Shown here: positions 16,916-24,154 of the stretch, piece by piece
Numbering within the stretch: position 1 is the first letter of the stretch
Layout of the letters: every line of letters begins with the position of its first letter
NCBI GenBank assembly: GCA_047601745.1
Contig: JASGIS010000001.1
Location: 5,208,001-5,272,000 of the forward strand
Source: JAKPAM01 sp047601745
GTDB taxonomy: Bacteria; Pseudomonadota; Gammaproteobacteria; Burkholderiales; Burkholderiaceae_E
Length of the DNA stretch: 64,000 bases
Direction of reading: 5' to 3'
The notes under the pieces: generated by a model
Database searches by the model: none
What the model saw: the letters and a program-made list of their open reading frames with translations, nothing else
Told to the model about the DNA's origin: nothing
Made by a program: the position numbers and the translations under genes

Positions 16916-18108
16916 CAAGCCGCGTACCTCAGCAAGTGGCGACGGGCGAGCGCGCGGGCCCGCTCGTCGAGCGCGAAGACCTCGTCGATGTCGGCCGGCG
17001 ACGGCTCGGCACCCAGCGCCTGCAGCACGAGGTCGTTGACGGTGGCGATGTTCGTGAACGACAGCCGCTCGTGCAGGAACGCATCGACCGCGACCTCGTT
17101 GGCGGCATTGAGCACGCACGGGGCCGCGGCGCCGGCGCCCAGCGCATCGAAGGCCAGCCGCAGGCACGGGAAGCGCACCGGATCGGGCGCCTCGAACTGC
17201 AGCTGCGCGATCCGGGCCAGGTCGAGCCGCTCGACGCCGCTGGCGATCCGGTCCGGAAAGCCCAGCGCGTGCGCGATCGGCACGCGCATGTCCGGATTGC
17301 CGAGCTGCGCGAGCATCGACCCGTCTTCGTACTCGACCAGCGAATGAATGATGCTCTGCGGATGAACGACGACGTCCAGACGTTCGGCCGGAATGCCGAA
17401 CAGGAAGTGGGCCTCGATCAGTTCGAGCCCCTTGTTCATCAGCGTCGCCGAATCGACCGAGATCTTGCGGCCCATCGACCAGTTCGGGTGCGCGCAGGCC
17501 TGCTGCGGCGTCACGTTGGCCATCTCGGCCGGCGAGCGCTGGCGGAACGGGCCGCCGGACGCGGTCAGCAGGATCCGCGACACGCCCTTGGGCACGCCGG
17601 GCATTCCCTGGCCGGACGGCATCGGCGTCAGGCACTGGAACACCGCGTTGTGTTCGCTGTCGATCGGCAGCACCGATGCCCCGCCCTGCTGGCACGCGCG
17701 CAGGAACAGCGGACCGGCGCAGACCAGCGCCTCCTTGTTGGCCAGCAGGATCCGTTTGCCGGCGCGCGCCGCGGCGATCGCGGGGGCGAGCCCCGCCGCG
17801 CCGACGATCGCCGCCATCACGACGTCGACGTCGGGGTCGGCGGCCACGGCGTCGAGCGCGGCGGCGCCGTGCAGCACGACCGTCTCGCAGCGGGCGGCCG
17901 CGAGGCTGGCGCGCAGCGCGTCGCCGGCGGCGGCGTCCGGCACGACCGCGAAGCGCGGACCATGCGCGACGCACAGCCGCGCCAGCTCTTCGATGCGCCG
18001 GTGCGCGGTCAGCGCGTGGACGCGGAACCGGTCCGGATGCCGGGCGACGACGTCCAGCGTGCTGCCGCCGACCGAACCGGTCGCGCCGAGAATCGTGATG
18101 CTGCGCAT
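16915..18108 (-). CDS. dxr: 1-deoxy-D-xylulose-5-phosphate reductoisomerase
   Basis: A 397-residue DXR that makes MEP from DXP, the committed step of the non-mevalonate isoprenoid route feeding undecaprenyl and hopanoid synthesis. The NADPH-binding loop is ILGATGSVGGST near the N-terminus. NKEALV, IDSEHNAVFQ and the flexible catalytic loop PNWSMGRKISVDSATLMNKG are all present. Metal-binding residues lie within IDSEHN and around the later NAANEVAV segment. The stop lies five bases before the cdsA-side neighbour and the start codon is ATG with normal context. Confidence 0.96.
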   Translation of the reverse strand: MRSITILGATGSVGGSTLDVVARHPDRFRVHALTAHRRIEELARLCVAHGPRFAVVPDAAAGDALRASLAAARCETVVLHGAAALDAVAADPDVDVVMAAIVGAAGLAPAIAAARAGKRILLANKEALVCAGPLFLRACQQGGASVLPIDSEHNAVFQCLTPMPSGQGMPGVPKGVSRILLTASGGPFRQRSPAEMANVTPQQACAHPNWSMGRKISVDSATLMNKGLELIEAHFLFGIPAERLDVVVHPQSIIHSLVEYEDGSMLAQLGNPDMRVPIAHALGFPDRIASGVERLDLARIAQLQFEAPDPVRFPCLRLAFDALGAGAAAPCVLNAANEVAVDAFLHERLSFTNIATVNDLVLQALGAEPSPADIDEVFALDERARALARRHLLRYAA

Positions 18109-18112
18109 ATCG

Positions 18113-18937
18113 TCAGGCCCCCAGGAGTTGGTACAGCATCAGCGTCGCCGGCATGACGGGAATCAGCGCATCGATCCGGTCGAGCACGCCGCCGTGGCCG
18201 GGCAGCAACTGGCTGCTGTCCTTGGCGCCCGCCTGCCGCTTGAGCAGCGATTCGTGCAGATCGCCGACCACCGACAGCGCGGCCAGACCGATCAGCACGA
18301 CCAGCATCCCCGGCCAGGACCATGCGGCCAGCACCGAGGGCAGCGTATGGGCCTGCGCGGGCGCGGCCAGCGCGACGACCACGCCGTACGCCGCGACGCA
18401 CAGCGCACCGCCGATCGCCCCTTCCCAGCTCTTGCCGGGACTGATCGACGGCGCGAGCTTGCGCCGGCCGAACGCGCGTCCGGCGAAATACGCGGCCACG
18501 TCGGCGATCCAGACGATCGCCATCGACGACAGCAGCGCCCAGACGCCGATCTCGCGCAACTCGACCAGCGCCAGCCACGCGCCGAACAGCAGCACGAAGG
18601 CCAGCGGCCAGCCGCCGCCGCGCGCGTTGCCGGCGATCAGCCGCGCCGCGCCGCCGGCCACCCAGAACGCGGTCAGCACGATGCAAGCCAGCGACAGCGA
18701 CGGCGCCGGATGCGGCCCCCCGTAGCGCCACGCGATGAACGCGCCGCCGGCCACGGCCATCAGCGCGCCGGCCACGGCGATCATCCGCCGCTGCCCGAGC
18801 AGGCGCGTCCATTCGCCGATGGCCAGCACGACGAAGACCAGCGAGACGATCGCCCAGACCTGCGGCGAACCGAGGAAGATCGCCGGCAGCAGGATCGCCA
18901 GCAGAACGATGGCGGTGGCGATTCGGATGCGCAGCAT
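18113..18937 (-). CDS. cdsA: Phosphatidate cytidylyltransferase
   Basis: A 274-residue integral membrane enzyme that makes CDP-diacylglycerol from phosphatidic acid and CTP, the branch point of phospholipid synthesis. Eight or so hydrophobic helices span the protein. The C-terminal family signature is visible as KLAPSISPGKSWEGAIGG and LLPGHGGVLDRIDALIP. Its product enters phosphatidylethanolamine and phosphatidylglycerol synthesis. It lies between uppS and dxr in the common operon. Confidence 0.95.
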   Translation of the reverse strand: MLRIRIATAIVLLAILLPAIFLGSPQVWAIVSLVFVVLAIGEWTRLLGQRRMIAVAGALMAVAGGAFIAWRYGGPHPAPSLSLACIVLTAFWVAGGAARLIAGNARGGGWPLAFVLLFGAWLALVELREIGVWALLSSMAIVWIADVAAYFAGRAFGRRKLAPSISPGKSWEGAIGGALCVAAYGVVVALAAPAQAHTLPSVLAAWSWPGMLVVLIGLAALSVVGDLHESLLKRQAGAKDSSQLLPGHGGVLDRIDALIPVMPATLMLYQLLGA

Positions 18938-18956
18938 GGTCGGGCCGTGCCGGCGT

Positions 18957-19727
18957 TCAGGCCTTGGCCTGGCCGACGAGCTGCGCGCTCGTGCGGCCGA
19001 AGCGCCGTTCGCGCTGGCGGTACGAGAGCAGCGCCGATTCGATCGCGGCGGCGTCGAAATCGGGCCAGAACGTATCGGTGAAGTGCAGCTCGGTATAAGC
19101 GAGCTGCCACAGCAGGAAATTGCTGATCCGCTGCTCGCCGCCGGTGCGGATGAACAGGTCCGGCTCGGGCGCGTAGGCCATCGCCAGGTACGGCGCGAAG
19201 TGCGCTTCGTCGATCCGCTCGGGCTGCGCGGCCAGCTCGGGCCGCTCGCGCAGCATCGCCCGCATCGCCTGCAGGATGTCCCAGCGGCCGCCGTAGTTGG
19301 CGGCGATCGTCAGCGTCATGCCGGGGTTGTTGGCGGTCCGCCGTTCGGCCTGCGCGATCAGTTCGCGCAGCTTCGACTCGAACGGCGACAGGTCGCCGAC
19401 CACGCGCAGCCGGATGCCGTTGACGTGCAGCGACGCGACCTCGCGCTGCAACGCGCGGATGAACAGGCGCATCAGCACCGACACCTCGTCGGCCGGACGG
19501 CGCCAGTTCTCGGAGCTGAACGCGAACAGCGTCAGGAACTGCACGCCCTTGCGCGCGCAGGTCTCGACCGTGGATCGCACCGCATCGACGCCCTTCGCAT
19601 GGCCGGCCACGCGCGGCAGCCGGCGCTTGGTCGCCCAACGGCCGTTGCCGTCCATGATGATCGCGATGTGCCGCGGGACCCCCTGGAGGTCCGGCACGTC
19701 CTGTGTCGAGCTTTGGTATTGGCTCAT
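18957..19727 (-). CDS. uppS: Undecaprenyl (di-trans,poly-cis) diphosphate synthase
   Basis: A 256-residue cis-prenyltransferase that extends farnesyl diphosphate to C55, the carrier lipid for peptidoglycan and O-antigen. The catalytic Asp26 lies in IAIIMDGNGRWA, followed by GHAKGVDAVR. The FAFSSENWRRP segment and the C-terminal DLFIRTGGEQRISNFLLWQ binding site are complete. It follows frr across a 73-base gap and leads into cdsA. Confidence 0.96.
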   Translation of the reverse strand: MSQYQSSTQDVPDLQGVPRHIAIIMDGNGRWATKRRLPRVAGHAKGVDAVRSTVETCARKGVQFLTLFAFSSENWRRPADEVSVLMRLFIRALQREVASLHVNGIRLRVVGDLSPFESKLRELIAQAERRTANNPGMTLTIAANYGGRWDILQAMRAMLRERPELAAQPERIDEAHFAPYLAMAYAPEPDLFIRTGGEQRISNFLLWQLAYTELHFTDTFWPDFDAAAIESALLSYRQRERRFGRTSAQLVGQAKA

Positions 19728-19800
19728 CGGTATCGTGACCGCCGGCGGCCGCCGCCCGCCCGATGCCCGAACGGGCGCCGGGACGCGCGGCGAGCGTCGC

Positions 19801-20361
19801 TCAGACCGTCATGATCTCCTGCTCCTTGGCGGCGAGCAGCTTGTCGATATCGACGATGTTCCGGTCGGTGAGCTTCTGCACGTCGTCCTGCGCGCGGCGC
19901 TCGTCGTCCTCGGAGATCTCCTTGTCCTTGAGCAGTTTCTTCAACTGGTCGTTGGCCTCGCGCCGCAGGTTGCGCACGGCGACCTTGGCCTGCTCGCCCT
20001 CGCCCTTGACGACCTTGGCGAGTTCCTTGCGGCGCTCTTCGGACAACGGCGGCAGCGGGATCCGGATCAGCTCGCCGACCGACACCGGGTTCAGGCCCAG
20101 ATCGGACTCGCGGATCGCCTTGTCGATCGCCTGCGCCATCTTCTTTTCCCAAGGCGAGACGCCGATCGTCCGCGCATCGATCAGCGTGACGTTGGCGACC
20201 TGGCTGATCGGAACGGGGTTGCCGTAGTACTCGACGTGCACGTGGTCGAGCAGATTCGTCTGCGCACGGCCCGTGCGGATCCGCGACAGCGCGACCTTCA
20301 GCGCCTCGATGGACTTGACCATCTTCTGTTCGGCAGTCTTTTTCACGTCGGCGACCGACAT
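19801..20361 (-). CDS. frr: Ribosome recycling factor
   Basis: A 186-residue RRF that splits post-termination ribosomes together with EF-G. The start MSVADVKKTAEQKM and the segments LSRIRTGRA, NPVPISQVANVTLIDARTIG and VAVRNLRREANDQLKKL are characteristic. Two ATGs are adjacent, at 20364 and 20361; AGGAG stands five bases before the second, so I use 20361. It follows pyrH, as usual. Confidence 0.96.
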   Translation of the reverse strand: MSVADVKKTAEQKMVKSIEALKVALSRIRTGRAQTNLLDHVHVEYYGNPVPISQVANVTLIDARTIGVSPWEKKMAQAIDKAIRESDLGLNPVSVGELIRIPLPPLSEERRKELAKVVKGEGEQAKVAVRNLRREANDQLKKLLKDKEISEDDERRAQDDVQKLTDRNIVDIDKLLAAKEQEIMTV

Positions 20362-20417
20362 CATGACTCCTGTCTGCTAAGTTCGATTCGCGGCGACCGA
20401 CCGCGGCCGCCGCCGGT

Positions 20418-21164
20418 TCAGACGTGGACCAGCGTCCCCTCGTCCTCGCCGTTGATCACACGCTGCAGCGCGCCTTCCTTGAAGATCGAGAACACCTTGA
20501 TCGGCAGCCGCTGGTCGCGGCACAGCGCGAACGCCGTCGCGTCCATGACCTTCAGGTCGCGCACGATCACCTCGTCGAAGCTGATCCGCTGATAGCGTTC
20601 GGCGCTCGGGTCCTTCATCGGATCGGCCGTGTAGACGCCGTCGACCTTCGTGGCCTTGAGCACGATCTCGGCGCCGATCTCGGCGCCGCGCAGCGCGGCG
20701 GCCGTATCGGTTGTGAAGAACGGGTTGCCGGTGCCGGCCGCGAAGATCACGACGCGCCCTTCTTCGAGGTAGCGCAGCGCCTTGGGCCGGATGTACGGCT
20801 CGACGACCTGTTCGATCTTGAGCGCCGACTGGACGCGGGCGACGACGTCGACCGCGCGCAGCGCGTCCTGCAAGGCCAGCGCGTTCATCACGGTCGCCAG
20901 CATGCCCATGTAGTCGGCCGTCGCCCGGTCCATCCCGGCCGCGCCGCCCGCCACGCCCCGGAAGATGTTGCCGCCGCCGATGACCACCGCCAGCTCGACG
21001 CCCTGCTGGACGACGCCGGCGATCTGGCTGCACATCTGCGCGATGACCTGACGGTTGATGCCGTAGGGGTCATCACCCATCAGCGCTTCGCCGGACAGTT
21101 TCAGCAGCACCCGCTTGTAGGCGGGCGACGATGGGGCGGGAGTATCGTGTTCGTGTTCGGTCAT
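20418..21164 (-). CDS. pyrH: Uridylate kinase (UMP kinase)
   Basis: A 248-residue amino-acid-kinase-fold UMP kinase producing UDP from UMP, feeding nucleotide, UDP-GlcNAc and lipid A pools. The phosphate-binding start is YKRVLLKLSGEALMG, followed by VVIGGGNIFRG and the UMP-binding AAGTGNPFFTTDTAAALR. The N-terminal 15 residues are a flexible acidic and Pro/Ser extension. It lies in the rpsB-tsf-pyrH-frr block that is conserved across bacteria. Confidence 0.96.
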   Translation of the reverse strand: MTEHEHDTPAPSSPAYKRVLLKLSGEALMGDDPYGINRQVIAQMCSQIAGVVQQGVELAVVIGGGNIFRGVAGGAAGMDRATADYMGMLATVMNALALQDALRAVDVVARVQSALKIEQVVEPYIRPKALRYLEEGRVVIFAAGTGNPFFTTDTAAALRGAEIGAEIVLKATKVDGVYTADPMKDPSAERYQRISFDEVIVRDLKVMDATAFALCRDQRLPIKVFSIFKEGALQRVINGEDEGTLVHV

Positions 21165-21194
21165 AGGCCGCGATTATGAACCAGTCTGCACCAA

Positions 21195-22082
21195 TCAGCG
21201 GCCCGCAGCCGCGGCCTGAGCGGCGACTTCGGCGGCGAAGTCCGTCGTTTTCTTCTCGATGCCCTCGCCGACGACGTACAGATGGAAGCCGGCGACCTGC
21301 GCGCCCTTGGCCTTGAGCACCTGCTCGACCGTCTGCTTGTCGTCCTTGACGAACGGCTGGCCCAGCAGCGTCACTTCCTTCAGGAACTTCTGCACGGTGC
21401 CCTCGACCATCTTGGCGACGATCTCGGCCGGCTTGCCCGATTCGGCCGCCTTCTGTTCGGCGATCGACCGCTCGCGCGCGACATCGTCGGCCGACACGCC
21501 CGACTTGTCCAGCGCCTTGGGCTTGGCCGCGGCGATGTGCATCGCCAGGTCCTTGGCCAGCGTCTCGTCGCCGCCGACCACGTCGATCAGCACGCCGATC
21601 TTGGCGCCGCCGTGCACGTAGCTGGCCAGCTTGCCCTGCGCCTGCACGCGCGCGAAACGGCGCAGCGACAGGTTCTCGCCGATCTTGCCGACGAGCTCGG
21701 TGCGGACCGTCTCGACCGGCTTGCCGTCGATCGTCAGCGCCGACAGCGCGGCGACGTCGGCCGGCGCCTGCTCGGCGACGAGCCGCGCCAGGTTCTTGAC
21801 GAACGCGAGGAAATCGTCGTTCTTGGCGACGAAGTCGGTCTCGCAGTTGACCTCGATGATCGAGCCCAGCTTCGCGTCCGGCGACAGGAACATGCCGACG
21901 ATGCCCTCGGCCGCGACCCGCGACGCGGCCTTGCTGGCCTTGCTGCCGAGCTTGACTCGCAGGATCTCCTCGGCCTTGGCCAGGTCGCCGCCGGCCTCGG
22001 TCAGCGCTTTCTTGCACTCCATCATCGGCGCGTCGGTCTTCTCGCGCAGCTCCTTGACCATGCTTGCGGTGATTTCCGCCAT
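21195..22082 (-). CDS. tsf: Translation elongation factor Ts
   Basis: A 295-residue nucleotide-exchange factor for EF-Tu. The N-terminal UBA-like module reads ITASMVKELREKTDAPMMEC, followed by KKALTEAGGDLAKAEEILR, and the core contains the EF-Tu-contacting CETDFVAKNDDF. GGGAG lies upstream of the ATG at 22080-22082, which is preferred to an upstream in-frame codon at 22187. A hairpin with a U run separates it from rpsB, suggesting that only part of rpsB transcription reaches tsf. Confidence 0.96.
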   Translation of the reverse strand: MAEITASMVKELREKTDAPMMECKKALTEAGGDLAKAEEILRVKLGSKASKAASRVAAEGIVGMFLSPDAKLGSIIEVNCETDFVAKNDDFLAFVKNLARLVAEQAPADVAALSALTIDGKPVETVRTELVGKIGENLSLRRFARVQAQGKLASYVHGGAKIGVLIDVVGGDETLAKDLAMHIAAAKPKALDKSGVSADDVARERSIAEQKAAESGKPAEIVAKMVEGTVQKFLKEVTLLGQPFVKDDKQTVEQVLKAKGAQVAGFHLYVVGEGIEKKTTDFAAEVAAQAAAAGR

Positions 22083-22114
22083 TTCGGACTCCCGAATCAA
22101 TGCTTTGAAGAATG

Positions 22115-22139
22115 AAAAAGGGGCTGTCGATTCAGCCCC
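22115..22139 (-). terminator. rpsB-tsf intergenic terminator or attenuator
   Basis: On the minus strand GGGGCTG (22139-22133) pairs with CAGCCCC (22126-22120) around a six-base loop and is followed at once by TTTTTC. This is a canonical intrinsic terminator located 58 bases after the rpsB stop and 33 bases before the tsf start. Because tsf has no obvious own promoter, partial readthrough is likely. Confidence 0.8.
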
Positions 22140-22196
22140 GAGATACAGGCGGTGTCCGCCCTCGCGCGCGACATCGGCGCCGGACACCGCAGGCGA

Positions 22197-22949
22197 TCAG
22201 GCCTGTTCGCCCTCGACCTCGACGAATTCCTCGTCACCCTCGGTCGCCGTCTTGACGACCTCGTTGAGCGCCGCCGCCCGGCCCTCGAGCACGGCGTCGG
22301 CCATGCCCTGCGCGTACAGGCGGATCGCCCGGCCCGAATCGTCGTTGCCCGGGATCACATAATCGATGCCCTCGGGCGAGTGGTTGGTATCGACGACCGC
22401 GACGATCGGGATGCCCAGCTTGCGCGCCTCGGTGATCGCGATCTTGTGATAGCCGACGTCGATGACGAACAGCGCGTCGGGCAGGCCGTTCATGTCCTTG
22501 ATGCCGCCGAGGCTCTTGACGAGCTTCTCGCGCTCGCGCTCGAACATCAGCGCTTCTTTCTTGGACATGCGCTCGATGCCGCCCTCGGTCGCCAGCGTCT
22601 CCATGTCCTTCAGGCGCTTGATCGAGGTCTTGACGGTCTTGAAGTTGGTCAGCATGCCGCCGAGCCAGCGCTGGTCGACGTACGGCACGCCGGCGCGACC
22701 CGCCTCTTCGGCGACGATCTCGCGCGCCTGGCGCTTGGTGCCGACGAACATGATGGTGCCGCGGTTGCGCGTGAGCTGGCGCACGTATTTGGCGGCTTCC
22801 TGGTACATCACCATCGTCTTTTCGAGGTTGATGATGTGGATCTTGTTGCGATGGCCATAAATGTAGGGGGCCATCTTGGGATTCCAGAAACGGGTCTGGT
22901 GGCCGAAATGGACACCCGCTTCCAGCATTTCCCGCATCGTCACGGACAT
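22197..22949 (-). CDS. rpsB: 30S ribosomal protein S2
   Basis: A 250-residue S2 protein. The start MSVTMREMLEAGVHFGHQTR and the segments WNPKMAPYIYGHRNKIHIIN, RWLGGMLTNFKT and DTNHSPEGIDYVIPGNDDS are diagnostic. A short acidic tail (EGDEEFVEVEGEQA) closes it. The ATG at 22947-22949 has GGAG six bases upstream; upstream codons in frame lack homology. The long gap before it (22950-23331) should carry its promoter and the leader by which S2 represses its own synthesis in relatives. Confidence 0.97.
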   Translation of the reverse strand: MSVTMREMLEAGVHFGHQTRFWNPKMAPYIYGHRNKIHIINLEKTMVMYQEAAKYVRQLTRNRGTIMFVGTKRQAREIVAEEAGRAGVPYVDQRWLGGMLTNFKTVKTSIKRLKDMETLATEGGIERMSKKEALMFEREREKLVKSLGGIKDMNGLPDALFVIDVGYHKIAITEARKLGIPIVAVVDTNHSPEGIDYVIPGNDDSGRAIRLYAQGMADAVLEGRAAALNEVVKTATEGDEEFVEVEGEQA

Positions 22950-23331
22950 ATCGAACTCCACTGAAGGGTTGGGTCTGACGCCATCAGGCGCGGGGACGAA
23001 CGGCTCATGCACGGCGACCGGCCGTGCGCCGCCGACGGCGGCACATGACCGGAACCCTGCTCCCGCAACGACCCGTCGTGAAGACCCGCGAAGATCCCGG
23101 ACGGGCACCCGTCTGTCCGGAATCCGGTACCCTGGCGGACAGGGAACACCGGCGACCCGGACTGGAGCCGAACGCAGCCCGAAGGCGCGCGATTCGCGCC
23201 GGCGACCTTCGCCGCCGGGCGCGCTGGACCGGCAAGCGGCATCGCGGACGCTGCCCGATCGACCGACGCCGCAGCGAAGGCACGACCGAACTGTTCTGCA
23301 AGTGCTTGACAGCCAAGCCTATAATTCTAGC
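22950..23331. other. Divergent rpsB-map control region
   Basis: This 382-base interval has no convincing gene. Near its right end, opposite -10 motifs overlap: TATAAT on the plus strand at 23320-23325 and TAGAAT on the minus strand at 23329-23324. If the minus one is used, the rpsB leader would be about 370 bases, long enough for S2 autoregulation. A 5-bp dyad GCTTG/CAAGC lies at 23304-23318 and would fall at the very 5' end of that leader. Confidence 0.4.
23320..23331 (+). promoter_or_regulatory. -10 element placing the map start at the ATG (possible leaderless mRNA)
   Basis: A perfect TATAAT at 23320-23325 is followed by only six bases before the map ATG at 23332. Transcription would begin at or next to the A of the ATG, and no ribosome site is present. 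A TTGACA lies at 23306-23311 but only eight bases from the -10, so it cannot serve as its -35. Confidence 0.5.
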
Positions 23332-24141
23332 ATGGCGATCAACCTGAAGAACAGCGAAGAGATCGAAGCGATGCGCGTCGCCGGCCGGTTGGCCGCCGAG
23401 GTGCTGGACTTCATCACCCCCCACGTGCGGGCCGGCGTGACGACCGGCGAACTGGACCGGCTGTGCCACGACTACATGGTCGACGTGCAGCAGACGATCC
23501 CGGCGCCGCTGAACTACGCGCCGCCCGGCTATCCGCCCTACCCCAAGTCGATCTGCACGTCGATCAACCAGCAGGTCTGCCACGGCATTCCGGGCGACAA
23601 GGCGCTGAAGAACGGCGACATCCTGAACATCGACGTGACGGTCATCAAGGACGGCTGGCACGGCGACACCAGCCGGATGTTCGTCGTCGGCGAACCGTCG
23701 ATCGCCGCGCGCCGGCTGTGCGAGGTCACCTACGAGTGCATGTGGATCGGCATCGAGCAGGTGCGTCCCGGCGGCCACCTCGGCGACATCGGCGCGGCGA
23801 TCCAGAAGCACGCCGAGTCGCGCGGCTTCTCGGTCGTTCGCGAGTTCTGCGGGCACGGCATCGGCCGGCGCTTCCACGAGGAGCCGCAGGTGCTGCACTA
23901 CGGCCGCGCCGGCACCGGCGAACGGCTCGAGCCGGGCATGATCTTCACCGTCGAGCCGATGATCAACGCCGGGCGTCGTGAACTGAAGTCGCTGAGCGAC
24001 GGCTGGACGATCGTGACCAAGGACCGCAGCCTGTCCGCGCAATGGGAGCACACGGTGCTGGTCACCGCCGACGGCTTCGAGATCCTGACGCAGTCGGCCG
24101 GCACGCCAGCCCGCCCCGACCTGCGGGCGCTGAGCGCCTGA
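23332..24141 (+). CDS. map: Methionine aminopeptidase, type I
   Basis: A 269-residue dinuclear metalloprotease that removes the initiator methionine from new proteins. All metal ligands are in place: Asp101, Asp112, His175, Glu208 and Glu239, with the substrate-contacting His84 (VCHGIPGD) and His182. Length is typical of type I. The ATG at 23332 matches the family start (INLKNSEEIEAMRVAGRLAA); open frame upstream lacks homology. No ribosome site precedes it, which with the nearby TATAAT points to leaderless translation. It is followed by glnD 13 bases downstream. Confidence 0.96.
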   Translation: MAINLKNSEEIEAMRVAGRLAAEVLDFITPHVRAGVTTGELDRLCHDYMVDVQQTIPAPLNYAPPGYPPYPKSICTSINQQVCHGIPGDKALKNGDILNIDVTVIKDGWHGDTSRMFVVGEPSIAARRLCEVTYECMWIGIEQVRPGGHLGDIGAAIQKHAESRGFSVVREFCGHGIGRRFHEEPQVLHYGRAGTGERLEPGMIFTVEPMINAGRRELKSLSDGWTIVTKDRSLSAQWEHTVLVTADGFEILTQSAGTPARPDLRALSA

Positions 24142-24154
24142 GGGCCGCCCGCGT

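Noticed and set aside
23306..23325. TTGACA and TATAAT before map as one sigma70 promoter
   Set aside because: They are only eight bases apart, too close for one polymerase; only the TATAAT is kept as a candidate.
23024..23347. Small gene between rpsB and map
   Set aside because: An open frame exists but it is Arg-rich, has no ribosome site, overlaps the map start and resembles no family I recognise.
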